DNA of 64,000 nt, taken from the NCBI RefSeq assembly GCF_003253005.1, contig NZ_QEPZ01000001.1, positions 62,001 through 126,000 of the forward strand, read 5' to 3'. Origin of the DNA: Haemophilus parainfluenzae (GTDB lineage Bacteria; Pseudomonadota; Gammaproteobacteria; Enterobacterales; Pasteurellaceae). A program made the position numbers and the translations under genes. The notes under the pieces were generated by a model that was given only the letters and a program-made list of their open reading frames with translations, ran no database searches and was not told the DNA's origin. Below, piece after piece: positions 16,114 through 25,205 of the stretch (position 1 is the first letter of the stretch; each line of letters opens with the position of its first letter).

Positions 16114-17469
16114 TTATTTTAATCGATCTAAAATCTTTTGATGAATGCCTCCAAAGCTACCGTTTGACATCACAAGAATCTGATCCGTTGGTTTCGCTTC
16201 AGCCACAATCATATCCACTAATTTATCAATATTTCCTGTGTAATGTGCTGGTTGAACACATTCTCCCGCAATTTCAGCCACATCCCATGGAATATTATCT
16301 GGTTGTAGCATAAACACCGCATCAGCTCGACCAAGTGCTGGTGCAATTTCATCTTTATGCACGCCCATTTTCATGGTGTTTGAACGAGGCTCTAATACGG
16401 CAAGAATACGTACGCCACCACCTACTTTATCGCGTAACGCAGTGAGTGTCGCCAGAATGGCTTCTGGATGATGAGCGAAGTCATCATAAACCGTAATACC
16501 GTTTACTTCCCCCTTCACCTCTAAACGACGTTTTGCATTGATAAAGCTACCTAATGCATGACATGCATCTTCAATTTTGACACCCGCATGGTAAGCCGCC
16601 GCAATCGCCATTAAAGCATTGTGCATATTGTGCTGTCCGACAATATTCCATTTCACTTCAGCGACTTTTTTACCCTGATGGAATACGGCAAATTCAGAAC
16701 AATCATTAGTAATACGTTCCGCAAACCATTCTTTATCTTTACCGATACATTGCTGTTCTGACCAACATCCCATATTGAGGGTTTCTTTCACGCTCTGCTC
16801 ATCTGCAAAAGAAAGTACACGCCCTGTGGAAGGAATTGTACGGATCATGTGATGAAATTGACGTTGGATCGCGTGAAGATCATCGAAGATGTCAGCATGA
16901 TCGAAGCTGATATTGTTAATGATCAAGGTTTTCGGATTGTAATGTACAAATTTAGAGCGTTTATCAAAGAAGGCCGTATCGTACTCATCAGCTTCAATTA
17001 CGAAAAACTCACTTTCTCCTAAACGAGCAGAAGTACCAAAATTCCCAGCAATACCACCGATCAGGAAACCAGGTTTTAGCCCATTTTGTTCTAAAATCCA
17101 AGTCAACATCCCCGTTGTTGTGGTTTTACCATGTGTACCTGAAATCGCTAACACCCAACGATTACGCAATAAATGGTCGTGTAACCATTGTGGACCTGAT
17201 GTATAAGGCAATGCATTATCCAAAACATATTCCACACAGGAATTACCTCGTTTCATGGCATTTCCGACAATCACCATATCAGGGGCAGGCTGAAGTTGAG
17301 CGACATCATAATTAGGAATAATTTCAATGCCCTGCTCTTGTAAAAAAGTGCTCATCGGTGGGTAAACATTGGTATCGGAACCCGTTACTTTATAGCCCAT
17401 TTGTTTGGCAATAATTGCAACGCCGCCCATAAAGGTCCCGCAGATACCTAAAATATGAATATGTTTCAT
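16114..17469 (-). CDS. mpl: UDP-MurNAc:L-Ala-gamma-D-Glu-meso-DAP ligase (murein peptide recycling)
   Basis: Mpl joins recovered L-Ala-gamma-D-Glu-meso-DAP tripeptide to UDP-MurNAc, returning peptidoglycan fragments to synthesis. The 451 residues match the family. Visible Mur-ligase features: the N-terminal Rossmann-like HILGICGTFMGGVAIIAKQMG; the ATP loop AISGTHGKTTTTGML at about residue 110; EADEYDTAFFDKRSKFVHY, the Mpl-specific stretch; the central domain DFAHHPEAI; and the C-terminal LEPRSNTMK. It fits functionally with MltA, whose products feed this recycling route. It stands alone, with the metC gene next upstream. Confidence 0.97.
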   Translation of the reverse strand: MKHIHILGICGTFMGGVAIIAKQMGYKVTGSDTNVYPPMSTFLQEQGIEIIPNYDVAQLQPAPDMVIVGNAMKRGNSCVEYVLDNALPYTSGPQWLHDHLLRNRWVLAISGTHGKTTTTGMLTWILEQNGLKPGFLIGGIAGNFGTSARLGESEFFVIEADEYDTAFFDKRSKFVHYNPKTLIINNISFDHADIFDDLHAIQRQFHHMIRTIPSTGRVLSFADEQSVKETLNMGCWSEQQCIGKDKEWFAERITNDCSEFAVFHQGKKVAEVKWNIVGQHNMHNALMAIAAAYHAGVKIEDACHALGSFINAKRRLEVKGEVNGITVYDDFAHHPEAILATLTALRDKVGGGVRILAVLEPRSNTMKMGVHKDEIAPALGRADAVFMLQPDNIPWDVAEIAGECVQPAHYTGNIDKLVDMIVAEAKPTDQILVMSNGSFGGIHQKILDRLK

Positions 17470-17531
17470 TGTTCTTCTCTAGTTACTAAAAATGCTGACT
17501 ATGATAAATCAACTCAAAGATTGAGTAAATA

Positions 17532-17555
17532 AGGGCTGTTTACATAAACAGCCCT
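17532..17555 (-). terminator. Terminator after metC
   Basis: AGGGCTGTTT-acat-AAACAGCCCT is a perfect 10-bp stem directly after the metC stop. The following minus-strand tail is TTATTTA, so termination is likely but the U-tract is weak. Confidence 0.65.
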
Positions 17556-17560
17556 CTTTC

Positions 17561-18751
17561 TTATTTGATTCGGTCAAAGCCCGCTTGAAGATCAGCAATT
17601 AATTCATCTGTGTCTTCAAATCCAATATGCAGACGAATTAATGATCCCGTTAATTTACGCTCAATACCTGGGCGAATTTTTGCAATTTCTTCTGGTTGAT
17701 TGCATAAAATGAGCGATTCAAACCCACCCCAAGAATAAGCCATTGTGAAAAGATCAAAATGATCCATAAAGGCGGAAAGCTCTTCATCGTTTAAACGTTT
17801 ATGTAATTCAAAAGAGAATAAACCGCTTGCGCCGGTAAAGTCACGTTTAAAGTTTTCATAGCCTAGACAGCTTGGTAGCGCAGGATGATACACTGCTTTC
17901 ACTTGTGGTTGTTCACTTAACCATTTGGCCACTTTTAAACTGCTTTCATGATGTTGTTTTAATCGCACACCTAAGGTACGAATACCGCGTGCTGTTGTAT
18001 AAGCAGAATCCGCATCAACCATTTGCCCCATTAAATAGGAATGTTCGCGCAATTTATCCCAAGTACGTGCATTAGCCACGGCTGTACCGATCATAATGTC
18101 AGAATGCCCTACTAAATATTTCGTTCCTGCTTGAATAGAAATATCAATACCATGTTCTAATGCTTTAAATAATACTCCTGCCGCCCATGTATTATCGATC
18201 ATAATAACGATTTCAGGGCTTACAGCTCTAACCGCTTTAATAATCGCGGGGATATCTGGCACTTCCATTGTTAAAGAGCTTGGTGACTCTAAAAATAAGA
18301 CTTTTGTATTTGGCTGCACGAGTTTCGCAATCTCTGTGCCTATTATGGGATCATAATAGGTCGTATCAATATGCATTTTTTTCAAAATCACATTGCAAAA
18401 ATCTTGTGTCGGCTCATACGCCGCCCCTGTTATTAAGACATGATCGCCTGTTTCCACAAAGGATAAAATAGCATTGGTTACCGCTGCGGCCCCACAAGGA
18501 TAAAGATAACAACCTGTCCCGCCTTCCATTTCACACATTAAATCTTGAAGAGCAAAGTGCGTTAACGTGCCACGACGACCGTAAAAAAGTTCTCCTTTGT
18601 AACGATTTTTTGTGCAATGTTTTTTATCCGCAATGGTCTCAAATACCAAAGAAGATGCACGTTGAACTACGGGATTAACTGAGCCTTGAGTAAAACGTTT
18701 TTTACGCCCTGCATGAACCAATGTGGTCGATAAGGTATGATGTTCTGACAT
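17561..18751 (-). CDS. metC: Cystathionine beta-lyase
   Basis: MetC is a PLP enzyme that splits cystathionine into homocysteine, pyruvate and ammonia, the penultimate step of methionine synthesis. I use the ATG at 18751 (396 residues) with AGGTG upstream; a GTG three codons earlier overlaps that ribosome site and is unlikely. Features of the Cys/Met-metabolism PLP family: [65 protein letters not shown] with the PLP-binding Lys in [10 protein letters not shown], and the C-terminal [18 protein letters not shown]. No MetJ box is visible upstream, in contrast to metK at 45109. Confidence 0.94.
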   Translation of the reverse strand: MSEHHTLSTTLVHAGRKKRFTQGSVNPVVQRASSLVFETIADKKHCTKNRYKGELFYGRRGTLTHFALQDLMCEMEGGTGCYLYPCGAAAVTNAILSFVETGDHVLITGAAYEPTQDFCNVILKKMHIDTTYYDPIIGTEIAKLVQPNTKVLFLESPSSLTMEVPDIPAIIKAVRAVSPEIVIMIDNTWAAGVLFKALEHGIDISIQAGTKYLVGHSDIMIGTAVANARTWDKLREHSYLMGQMVDADSAYTTARGIRTLGVRLKQHHESSLKVAKWLSEQPQVKAVYHPALPSCLGYENFKRDFTGASGLFSFELHKRLNDEELSAFMDHFDLFTMAYSWGGFESLILCNQPEEIAKIRPGIERKLTGSLIRLHIGFEDTDELIADLQAGFDRIK

Positions 18752-18842
18752 ATATTTCACCTGTAACTTAGATAATATTAATTAATTCAATAGATAAAAA
18801 CAGCTATTAAAGTGCGGTTAATTTTTTTAAAATATTACTCCC

Positions 18843-18860
18843 ATTTTGCATCCGCAAAAT
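18843..18860 (+). promoter_or_regulatory. Inverted repeat upstream of the peroxiredoxin gene
   Basis: ATTTTGC-atcc-GCAAAAT is a perfect 7-bp inverted repeat ending about 18 bases before the ribosome-binding AGGA. It may be an operator or an mRNA leader hairpin; no known regulator consensus fits well. Confidence 0.35.
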
Positions 18861-18891
18861 TTTTATTAACATTCATATAGGAATTATGACT

Positions 18892-19494
18892 ATGGTATTA
18901 GTAACTCGTCAAGCTCCAGATTTTACATCCTCTGCAGTTTTAGGCAATGGTGAAATCGTTGATAACTTCAATTTCAAAAAACACATCGAAGGTAAAGCAG
19001 CGGTATTATTCTTCTACCCATTAGACTTCACTTTCGTTTGCCCATCTGAGTTAATCGCATTCGACCACCGCTATGAAGAATTCAAAAAACGTGGTGTTGA
19101 AGTTGTTGGTGTATCTATTGACTCTCAATTCACTCACAATGCATGGCGTAATACCCCAACTGAAAACGGCGGTATCGGTGCAGTTAAATATGCATTAGCA
19201 GCTGACGTTAAACATGAGATCGCGAAAGCATACGGTATCGAACATCCAGAAGAAGGTGTTGCATTACGTGCTTCATTCTTAATCGACAAAAACGGTGTTG
19301 TTCGTCACCAAATCGTAAACGATTTACCATTAGGTCGTAACATCGATGAAATGTTACGTATGGTAGATGCGTTACAATTCCACGAAGAACACGGTGAAGT
19401 TTGCCCTGCTCAATGGGAAAAAGGCAAAGAAGGTATGAAAGACAACCCAGAAGGCGTTGCTAAATACTTGAAACAAAACGCTGACAAACTTTAA
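18892..19494 (+). CDS. Typical 2-Cys peroxiredoxin (AhpC/TSA family)
   Basis: A thiol peroxidase that reduces hydrogen peroxide and organic peroxides in the cytosol. The 200-residue protein has the peroxidatic cysteine in FYPLDFTFVCPSE (about residue 50) and the resolving cysteine in GEVCPAQW (about residue 169). The GG(I/L)G-like NGGIGAV segment is that of robust/sensitive typical 2-Cys enzymes. I use the ATG at 18892, which lies 9 bases after AGGA; an ATG six bases upstream is only 3 bases from it. The thioredoxin reductase gene trxB in this window could supply reducing power through thioredoxin. No ahpF lies alongside. It is monocistronic, with a terminator after it. Confidence 0.95.
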   Translation: MVLVTRQAPDFTSSAVLGNGEIVDNFNFKKHIEGKAAVLFFYPLDFTFVCPSELIAFDHRYEEFKKRGVEVVGVSIDSQFTHNAWRNTPTENGGIGAVKYALAADVKHEIAKAYGIEHPEEGVALRASFLIDKNGVVRHQIVNDLPLGRNIDEMLRMVDALQFHEEHGEVCPAQWEKGKEGMKDNPEGVAKYLKQNADKL

Positions 19495-19502
19495 TTTTTA
19501 AG

Positions 19503-19529
19503 AAAAAGCCACATTAAGTGGCTTTTTTT
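19503..19529 (+). terminator. Terminator after the peroxiredoxin gene
   Basis: AAAAAGCCAC-attaa-GTGGCTTTTTTT, a perfect stem with a long T-run, 9 bases past the stop. Confidence 0.9.
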
Positions 19530-19584
19530 ATTTTTGTAGATCCTTTAGAATGAACGTATCTTTAACCAAAGTGCGGTTATTTTT

Positions 19585-20142
19585 ATGAAATATAATATTC
19601 CTATTTTCCTGACGATTCTCCGAGTGATTTTAATTCCATTCTTCGTCGTGGCATTTTATTTGCCCATCCCTTCTGCTCCCTTTATTACAACGCTCATTTT
19701 CTTTATCGCAGGGGTCACCGACTGGTTTGATGGTTATCTTGCTCGAAAATTAAAACAAACAACACGTTTCGGTGCTTTCCTTGATCCTGTTGCCGATAAA
19801 GTAATGGTGATCACTGCGCTAGTATTAATTGTAGAATATCAAAACTCTTTCTGGATTACCATTCCTGCCATTATTATGATTTCACGTGAAATCATTATCT
19901 CTGCTTTACGTGAATGGATGGCTGAATTAGGCGAACGTAATAAAGTAGCCGTTTCATGGATGGGGAAAGTGAAAACCACCTCTCAAATGCTAGCTTTAGG
20001 TGGATTACTCTGGCGATATAATGTGTATATGGAAACGCTAGCAATTGTATTGCTCTATTTAGCTGCGATTTTAACGGTTTGGTCAATGCTCCAATACTTA
20101 AAAGCCGCAAAAGGCAGCTTGTTAGATAACATTGAATTATAG
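19585..20142 (+). CDS. pgsA: Phosphatidylglycerophosphate synthase
   Basis: PgsA makes phosphatidylglycerol phosphate from CDP-diacylglycerol and glycerol-3-phosphate in the inner membrane, the committed step to phosphatidylglycerol and cardiolipin. The 185 residues match the family. The CDP-alcohol phosphotransferase signature is seen as [20 protein letters not shown] followed by LDPVADK, with all the required Asp residues, at about residues 48-75. Several hydrophobic helices flank it. An uptake signal sequence lies just before the start. A weak terminator separates it from the tRNA cluster promoter. Confidence 0.96.
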   Translation: MKYNIPIFLTILRVILIPFFVVAFYLPIPSAPFITTLIFFIAGVTDWFDGYLARKLKQTTRFGAFLDPVADKVMVITALVLIVEYQNSFWITIPAIIMISREIIISALREWMAELGERNKVAVSWMGKVKTTSQMLALGGLLWRYNVYMETLAIVLLYLAAILTVWSMLQYLKAAKGSLLDNIEL

Positions 20143-20161
20143 AATTGACTAAATTTTAAAT

Positions 20162-20197
20162 AAAAGGTGCGGTTATTTTAATCGCATCTTTTATTTT
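20162..20197 (+). terminator. Probable terminator after pgsA
   Basis: AAAAGgTGCGgTT and AAtCGCAtCTTTT pair imperfectly and are followed by ATTTTT. The left arm is a degenerate uptake signal sequence. Confidence 0.5.
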
Positions 20198-20241
20198 TGA
20201 ACTATTTTTAAGCAATCAAAAACTTTTTTTACGAATTTTAT

Positions 20242-20269
20242 TTGACACAATGAGATAAATCCGTAAAAT
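20242..20269 (+). promoter_or_regulatory. Promoter of the Gly-Leu-Lys tRNA cluster
   Basis: The -35 box TTGACA (20242-20247) is consensus and the -10 box is TAAAAT (20264-20269), with a 16-base spacer. A GC-rich discriminator (ACGCCCC) follows, as expected for stringent control of stable RNA. Confidence 0.85.
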
Positions 20270-20297
20270 ACGCCCCGTTGCTTGGCAACAAGCAAAC

Positions 20298-20373
<76 letters not shown>

Positions 20374-20377
20374 ATTT

Positions 20378-20464
20378 GCCCGAGTGGTGGAATCGGTAGA
20401 CACAAGGGATTTAAAATCCCTCGCCTTTCGAGGCGTGCCAGTTCAAGTCTGGCTTCGGGCACCA
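20378..20464 (+). tRNA. tRNA-Leu (TAA)
   Basis: An 87-base class II tRNA with acceptor GCCCGAG pairing with CTTCGGGC-type arm, anticodon loop TTTAAAA giving TAA, and a variable arm TCGCCTTTCGAGGCGT-like hairpin. CCA is encoded. It starts 4 bases after tRNA-Gly. Confidence 0.97.
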
Positions 20465-20483
20465 TTTCAAAAATGATACCAGT

Positions 20484-20559
20484 GGGTCGTTAGCTCAGTC
20501 GGTAGAGCAGCGGACTTTTAATCCGTTGGTCGAAGGTTCGAATCCTTCACGACCCACCA
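20484..20559 (+). tRNA. tRNA-Lys (TTT)
   Basis: A 76-base cloverleaf with acceptor GGGTCGT/ACGACCC, encoded CCA, anticodon loop CTTTTAA giving TTT, and T arm AGGTTCGAATCCT. It is the last tRNA of the operon and is followed by a terminator. Confidence 0.98.
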
Positions 20560-20570
20560 CTTAAAATCAG

Positions 20571-20590
20571 CACCTTAACAGGTGTTTTTT
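20571..20590 (+). terminator. Terminator of the tRNA cluster
   Basis: CACCT-taac-AGGTG followed by TTTTTT, a short stem with a long T-run 11 bases after tRNA-Lys. Confidence 0.8.
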
Positions 20591-20694
20591 TATGTCTAAA
20601 ATTTAGGATAAAGACTTTCCTACTCTCTTTTCTAAAAAACACATAAAAAAATAACCGCACTTTCGTACGGTTACTTACCTATATTCTTAAATGA

Positions 20695-22119
20695 TTAGCC
20701 GTGATAACGTCCTACGCCTAATTCATCTTCTTTACGAGTACGGTTCATCACTTCTTGTGGCGATTGTGCAATACGTAATCCCATTTGATCTTCAGTACGC
20801 ACTACTTCACCACGTAGAGAATTAGTATAAACATCTGTAATCTTGATATCGACAAACTTACCAATCATATCTGGGGAGCCTTGGAAATTCACAATACGGT
20901 TGTTTTCAGTACGTCCTGTTAATTCCATAATATCTTTCTTAGACGGCCCTTCCACCAACACGCGTTGTTCCGTGCCAAGCATACGACGGCTATATTGCGC
21001 GGCTTGTTGGTTGATGCGCTCTTGTAAAAGATAGAGACGTTGTTTTTTCTCTTCTTCGGTTACATCATCTGGCATATCTGCTGCAGGTGTACCTGGACGC
21101 GCAGAATAGATAAAGCTAAAGCTCATATCAAAATTTACTTGCGCAATTAGATTCATGGTTTGTTCAAACTCTTCATTGGTTTCACCTGGGAAACCCACAA
21201 TGAAATCTGAGCTAATTTGAATATTTGGACGCACGGCACGTAATTTACGAATGATCGATTTATATTCTAACGCGGTATGACCACGTTTCATCATAGTTAA
21301 AATACGGTCTGAACCAGCTTGTACCGGTAAGTGTACGAAGTCCACCAACTCAGGCGTGTCGCGATACACGTCAATAATATCGTCAGTAAATTCGATTGGG
21401 TGACTGGTGGTAAAACGTAAACGGTCGATACCGTCAATAGATGCTACTAAACGCAATAATTCCGCAAATGTACAGATACCACCATCAAATGTCGGGCCAC
21501 GATATGCGTTTACGTTTTGGCCTAATAAATTGATTTCACGTACACCTTGATCGGCTAACTGCGCAATTTCAAATAATACATCATCAACAGGACGGCTGAC
21601 TTCTTCACCACGGGTATAAGGCACCACGCAGTAAGTACAATATTTATTACAACCTTCCATAATAGACACAAACGCAGTTGGACCTTCTGCGCGAGGTTCT
21701 GGTAAGCGGTCAAATTTCTCAATTTCAGGGAAACTCACATCCACCACCGAACTTTTACCACCACGGATTTGGTTAATCATTTCAGGCAAACGATGTAAAG
21801 TTTGCGGACCAAATACGATATCTACGTAAGGTGCACGATGACGAATATGCTCACCTTCTTGTGATGCTACACAACCACCCACACCAATCACTAGATTTGG
21901 ATTTTGTTTTTTTAATTCTTTCCAACGACCTAATTGATGGAACACTTTTTCTTGCGCTTTTTCACGGATAGAACAGGTGTTAAGAAGCAACACATCGGCT
22001 TCTTCTGGAATATCAGTTAATTCTAAACCATGAGTATTTAAAAGAAGATCGGCCATTTTTGATGAATCGTATTCATTCATCTGACAGCCCCATGTTTTAA
22101 TATGTAATTTTTGCGTCAT
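20695..22119 (-). CDS. miaB: tRNA-2-methylthio-N6-dimethylallyladenosine synthase
   Basis: MiaB is a radical-SAM methylthiotransferase that converts i6A37 to ms2i6A37 in tRNAs reading UNN codons. The 474 residues match the family. The N-terminal MTTase domain carries three cysteines for one iron-sulfur cluster ([29 protein letters not shown]). The radical-SAM cluster motif is CNKYCTYC at about residues 157-164, followed by [15 protein letters not shown]-terminal TRAM domain spans about residues 380-445. The gene stands alone, and an inverted uptake-signal pair lies upstream, near 22229-22267. Confidence 0.97.
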   Translation of the reverse strand: MTQKLHIKTWGCQMNEYDSSKMADLLLNTHGLELTDIPEEADVLLLNTCSIREKAQEKVFHQLGRWKELKKQNPNLVIGVGGCVASQEGEHIRHRAPYVDIVFGPQTLHRLPEMINQIRGGKSSVVDVSFPEIEKFDRLPEPRAEGPTAFVSIMEGCNKYCTYCVVPYTRGEEVSRPVDDVLFEIAQLADQGVREINLLGQNVNAYRGPTFDGGICTFAELLRLVASIDGIDRLRFTTSHPIEFTDDIIDVYRDTPELVDFVHLPVQAGSDRILTMMKRGHTALEYKSIIRKLRAVRPNIQISSDFIVGFPGETNEEFEQTMNLIAQVNFDMSFSFIYSARPGTPAADMPDDVTEEEKKQRLYLLQERINQQAAQYSRRMLGTEQRVLVEGPSKKDIMELTGRTENNRIVNFQGSPDMIGKFVDIKITDVYTNSLRGEVVRTEDQMGLRIAQSPQEVMNRTRKEDELGVGRYHG

Positions 22120-22228
22120 ATTGCTTAAAAATAAAGATTAGTTAAAAGATAAAATTGGTCGGCTATTGTACAGATTTGTGGGAATTCTGGCTAGTGTAAA
22201 ATGGACTTTTACCCATTTCGGTATAGAA

Positions 22229-22267
22229 AAAGTGCGGTTAAAATCACCTGAATTTTAACCGCACTTT
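22229..22267 (-). terminator. Inverted uptake-signal pair acting as terminator after cpdA
   Basis: AAAGTGCGGTTAAAAT and ATTTTAACCGCACTTT form a 16-bp perfect stem with a 7-nt loop. On the minus strand it lies just past the cpdA stop and is followed by TTTTC. Confidence 0.8.
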
Positions 22268-22269
22268 GT

Positions 22270-23094
22270 TTAGTATCCTTCTTCCTCCATATTTGGCAGG
22301 AACGTTTTGTGTTTGATTCTCTTCACTCTCGTTTCAATTCGCCCATCTGGATATAGCTCAATTTCACGCCAACCTGGTTGTAAGGTATCTAAAGCAAAAT
22401 GATTACTGTCTGGCTTAAATTGAATACAAGTCGCAGGCGTTGCCATAGTTTGATAACCTTGCCAATAGCCATCGACTTCTTGATGAATATGACCGTATAA
22501 AATCCCTTTTACATTGTTGAATTGAGACAAAATCTCTGAGAATTCATGAGCATTACGTAAGTTATGCTGATCAAGCCATGCTGAATTTGTTGGCAATAAA
22601 TGGTGATGCAATACAACTAAGCTATGACGTGCTGGATTTTCGGCTAATTTCATTTTTAACCAATCTAGCTGATAAGCACTCAATTCGCCATGAGGCGCAG
22701 TAGAAACTTGGCTATCTAACAAAATCACTTGCCAATGTTTGCCAAGAAGTAAATGTTTTGATGCGTTAATAGGTGATTGGCTTAAATGCTCGACCATTTT
22801 AGGTTGAAAATCATGGTTACCTGGAAGCCAAAATACTGATTTATTTAACGGTTTAACCATTTCGACAAATCGTAGATAGCCTTCGTCGCTACTATCTTGT
22901 ACCAAATCACCTGTCGCAAGCACGACATCATAATCAAAAGACTCTGTCTGAATTTCTTTTAACACCTGAGAAAAGCTTTCGTGCGTGTTGATACCTAATA
23001 AGTCTTTGCTTGTATCCTTAAACAAATGAGGATCGGTGATTTGTAATAATTTGACGATCTCACTTGCAGGCTCGCATTCAAATGTATTATTCAT
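22270..23094 (-). CDS. cpdA: 3',5'-cyclic AMP phosphodiesterase
   Basis: CpdA (Icc) hydrolyses cAMP to AMP and so tunes CRP signalling, which in Haemophilus also controls competence. The 274-residue calcineurin-like phosphoesterase has the full metal-binding set: QITDPHLF, ATGDLVQD, LPGNHDF, the histidines in VLHHHLL, and GHIHQE. The start overlaps the end of nudF by 8 bases, so the two are coupled, the same pairing (nudF-cpdA) as in E. coli. It ends with a strong hairpin built from two uptake signal sequences. Confidence 0.95.
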   Translation of the reverse strand: MNNTFECEPASEIVKLLQITDPHLFKDTSKDLLGINTHESFSQVLKEIQTESFDYDVVLATGDLVQDSSDEGYLRFVEMVKPLNKSVFWLPGNHDFQPKMVEHLSQSPINASKHLLLGKHWQVILLDSQVSTAPHGELSAYQLDWLKMKLAENPARHSLVVLHHHLLPTNSAWLDQHNLRNAHEFSEILSQFNNVKGILYGHIHQEVDGYWQGYQTMATPATCIQFKPDSNHFALDTLQPGWREIELYPDGRIETRVKRIKHKTFLPNMEEEGY

Positions 23095-23725
23095 GGGACT
23101 CCTCTTGCCAGCGTTGCTGCAATTGGGCGTAATTTAATTGAAGCCATTGCAAGCCCATTACTGCAATGCCATTATCAATTTTGCCATCACACATCCATTG
23201 ATAGGCTTGCTCACGTTTCACCACATGAACACGGATGTCTTCATTCTCTTCAGCTAAACCATGAATACCTTTGGCTTGCGAGCTATCTACTCGACCGACA
23301 AACAAATGAATGCGTTCGACGACACCGCCCGGGCTATCCCATACACTTAAACAATGAGTAAGATCTTGAACTGAGACACCCGCTTCTTCTTCACTTTCGC
23401 GCAAAGCCACTTCTTCAGGTTGTTCCCCCGCTTCTACCATGCCGGCGATCAATTCTAATAACCAAGGGGAACGAGCTGATTCAGGTTGATATGCACCAAT
23501 ACGTACTTGCTCAACTAAAACTACAGCATCTTCTTCCGGATCGTAAGCAATCACTGCAGAAGCGGCACCTTTGACTAATAATTCACGTGTCACCACGCCA
23601 CTTTCACCACCAGCAAAAAGCTTATGTCTAAACTGTACTTTCTTAAGTGTAAAAAAACCTTTATAAACAGTTTCTTCATTAAGAACTTCTATATCATGCT
23701 GACTAAACTGTTGAATTTCTGACAT
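23087..23725 (-). CDS. nudF: ADP-ribose pyrophosphatase (Nudix)
   Basis: NudF hydrolyses ADP-ribose to AMP and ribose-5-phosphate, removing a reactive NAD breakdown product. The Nudix box is complete: G at the start of GMVEAGEQPEE, then LRESEEEAGV, giving the G-x5-E-x7-RE-x2-EE-x-G pattern near residue 95. I set the start at ATG 23725 (about 212 residues), with AGGAG 7 bases upstream; the adjacent ATG at 23728 is nearly as good, and an upstream start at 23764 would ignore this ribosome site. It is coupled to cpdA downstream. Confidence 0.93.
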   Translation of the reverse strand: MSEIQQFSQHDIEVLNEETVYKGFFTLKKVQFRHKLFAGGESGVVTRELLVKGAASAVIAYDPEEDAVVLVEQVRIGAYQPESARSPWLLELIAGMVEAGEQPEEVALRESEEEAGVSVQDLTHCLSVWDSPGGVVERIHLFVGRVDSSQAKGIHGLAEENEDIRVHVVKREQAYQWMCDGKIDNGIAVMGLQWLQLNYAQLQQRWQEESHE

Positions 23726-23885
23726 CATTACTCTCCTAGTATCGAGGTCGCATAATACTCCCATAAAAAAATAAAAAAAACTGAACCCTCTGTTTTTTTG
23801 TTGAAACTTTGAAGCTGGTCACAAAAAAGAAAACCGATGATAATTTCTTATTCATCCATAGGTTTACATTAAGAATCCAGTTGAA

Positions 23886-25205
23886 TTAACAAACGCGGCT
23901 GATTATTTCCCCGTCAGCTACCTTTGTTTTAATCGTATCGCCTGTTTTGACTTGTTTCACACTCAAAATGGCATGTCCTTTGACATCTTCCGCAATGGAA
24001 TATCCTCGCGCTAACACTTTCAATGGGCTTAACCCATCTAACTTGCCACACAATGTCGCCAATTTATTTTGACGTTCCGTGACTTGACGATTCGCCCCTA
24101 AATTTAACCGCACTTGTAACTGAGCTAAATATTGGGATTGTTTTTGCAATCGATAAGGCAACGGATTTTGTTTTAAGCGCGCGGAAAGTGCGGTCAATTT
24201 TTGCTGCGTTTTATCCATTTGGCGCTGCATCGCTAACAAGAGACGATGATGTAATTGCGCCGTTTTGGCTTTCTGCATCAATAATTGATTTTGCGGATGT
24301 TGGTTTTGCAGGCGTAAACGTAGCTGTTGTAAACGTTGTTGTTGATGACTAAAAATACGATCTAACGCCATCTCTAAATGCTGTTGTTTATAGGCTAACT
24401 GTTGAAGTAATTCCTGCTGATTACGACTTACTAACTCCGCCGCTGCAGACGGTGTCGGTGCACGTAAATCAGCCACAAAATCGGCAATGGTGACATCGGT
24501 TTCATGACCTACCGCGCTGATAATCGGTAAATTTGAACGAAAAATCGCACGTGCTACTTCTTCTTCATTAAAACACCAAAGATCTTCTAAAGAACCACCA
24601 CCACGGCTGACAATCAATACATCCACTTCTTGACGCGCATTGGCGAGCTCAATCATTTGGACGATTTCAGCCATTGCTTCTTTGCCTTGCACTGCCGTTG
24701 GATAAATCACCACTTTTAAACTGGGATCGCGGCGAGCCAAAATATGCAGAATATCTTGTAAAGCCGCGCCTGTAGAAGACGTAATAATGCCCACTGCTTT
24801 GGCAAAGTCTGGCAAGCTTTTCTTCAGGTTTTGTGCAAACAATCCTTCAGCCGCCAATTTCATTTTTAGCGCTTCAAATTGCTGTTGCAATAATCCTTCG
24901 CCAGCAGGGTGCATGGATTCAATAATCAGCTGATAATCACCGCGAGGCTCATATAAACTGACATTCGCCCGCACCAAGACTTGCATGCCGTTTTGCGGAC
25001 GAAACCCTACTCGCAAATTTTTCATGCGGAACATCGCACCGCGAACTTGGGCATTTTCATCTTTCAGCGTTAAATACCAATGCCCCGACACAGGTTGAGT
25101 AAAATTAGAAATCTCCCCTGTAAGCCAAATCTGTGAAAAATTCCCTTCCAACATTTGGCGGGTTGCGCTGTTAAGCTGGGAAACGGAGTAAATGTTTTCA
25201 GACAT
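23886..25205 (-). CDS. xseA: Exodeoxyribonuclease VII large subunit
   Basis: XseA with several XseB subunits degrades single-stranded DNA into short oligonucleotides. The 439 residues match the family. It has an N-terminal OB-fold ([28 protein letters not shown], then GHWYLTLKD), a catalytic domain with [16 protein letters not shown] and [30 protein letters not shown], and a long coiled-coil rich in Gln and Leu (about residues 265-385) where XseB binds. Its ATG overlaps the roxA stop by one base (taATG). Two uptake signals lie inside the coiled-coil part. xseB is not in this window. Confidence 0.97.
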   Translation of the reverse strand: MSENIYSVSQLNSATRQMLEGNFSQIWLTGEISNFTQPVSGHWYLTLKDENAQVRGAMFRMKNLRVGFRPQNGMQVLVRANVSLYEPRGDYQLIIESMHPAGEGLLQQQFEALKMKLAAEGLFAQNLKKSLPDFAKAVGIITSSTGAALQDILHILARRDPSLKVVIYPTAVQGKEAMAEIVQMIELANARQEVDVLIVSRGGGSLEDLWCFNEEEVARAIFRSNLPIISAVGHETDVTIADFVADLRAPTPSAAAELVSRNQQELLQQLAYKQQHLEMALDRIFSHQQQRLQQLRLRLQNQHPQNQLLMQKAKTAQLHHRLLLAMQRQMDKTQQKLTALSARLKQNPLPYRLQKQSQYLAQLQVRLNLGANRQVTERQNKLATLCGKLDGLSPLKVLARGYSIAEDVKGHAILSVKQVKTGDTIKTKVADGEIISRVC

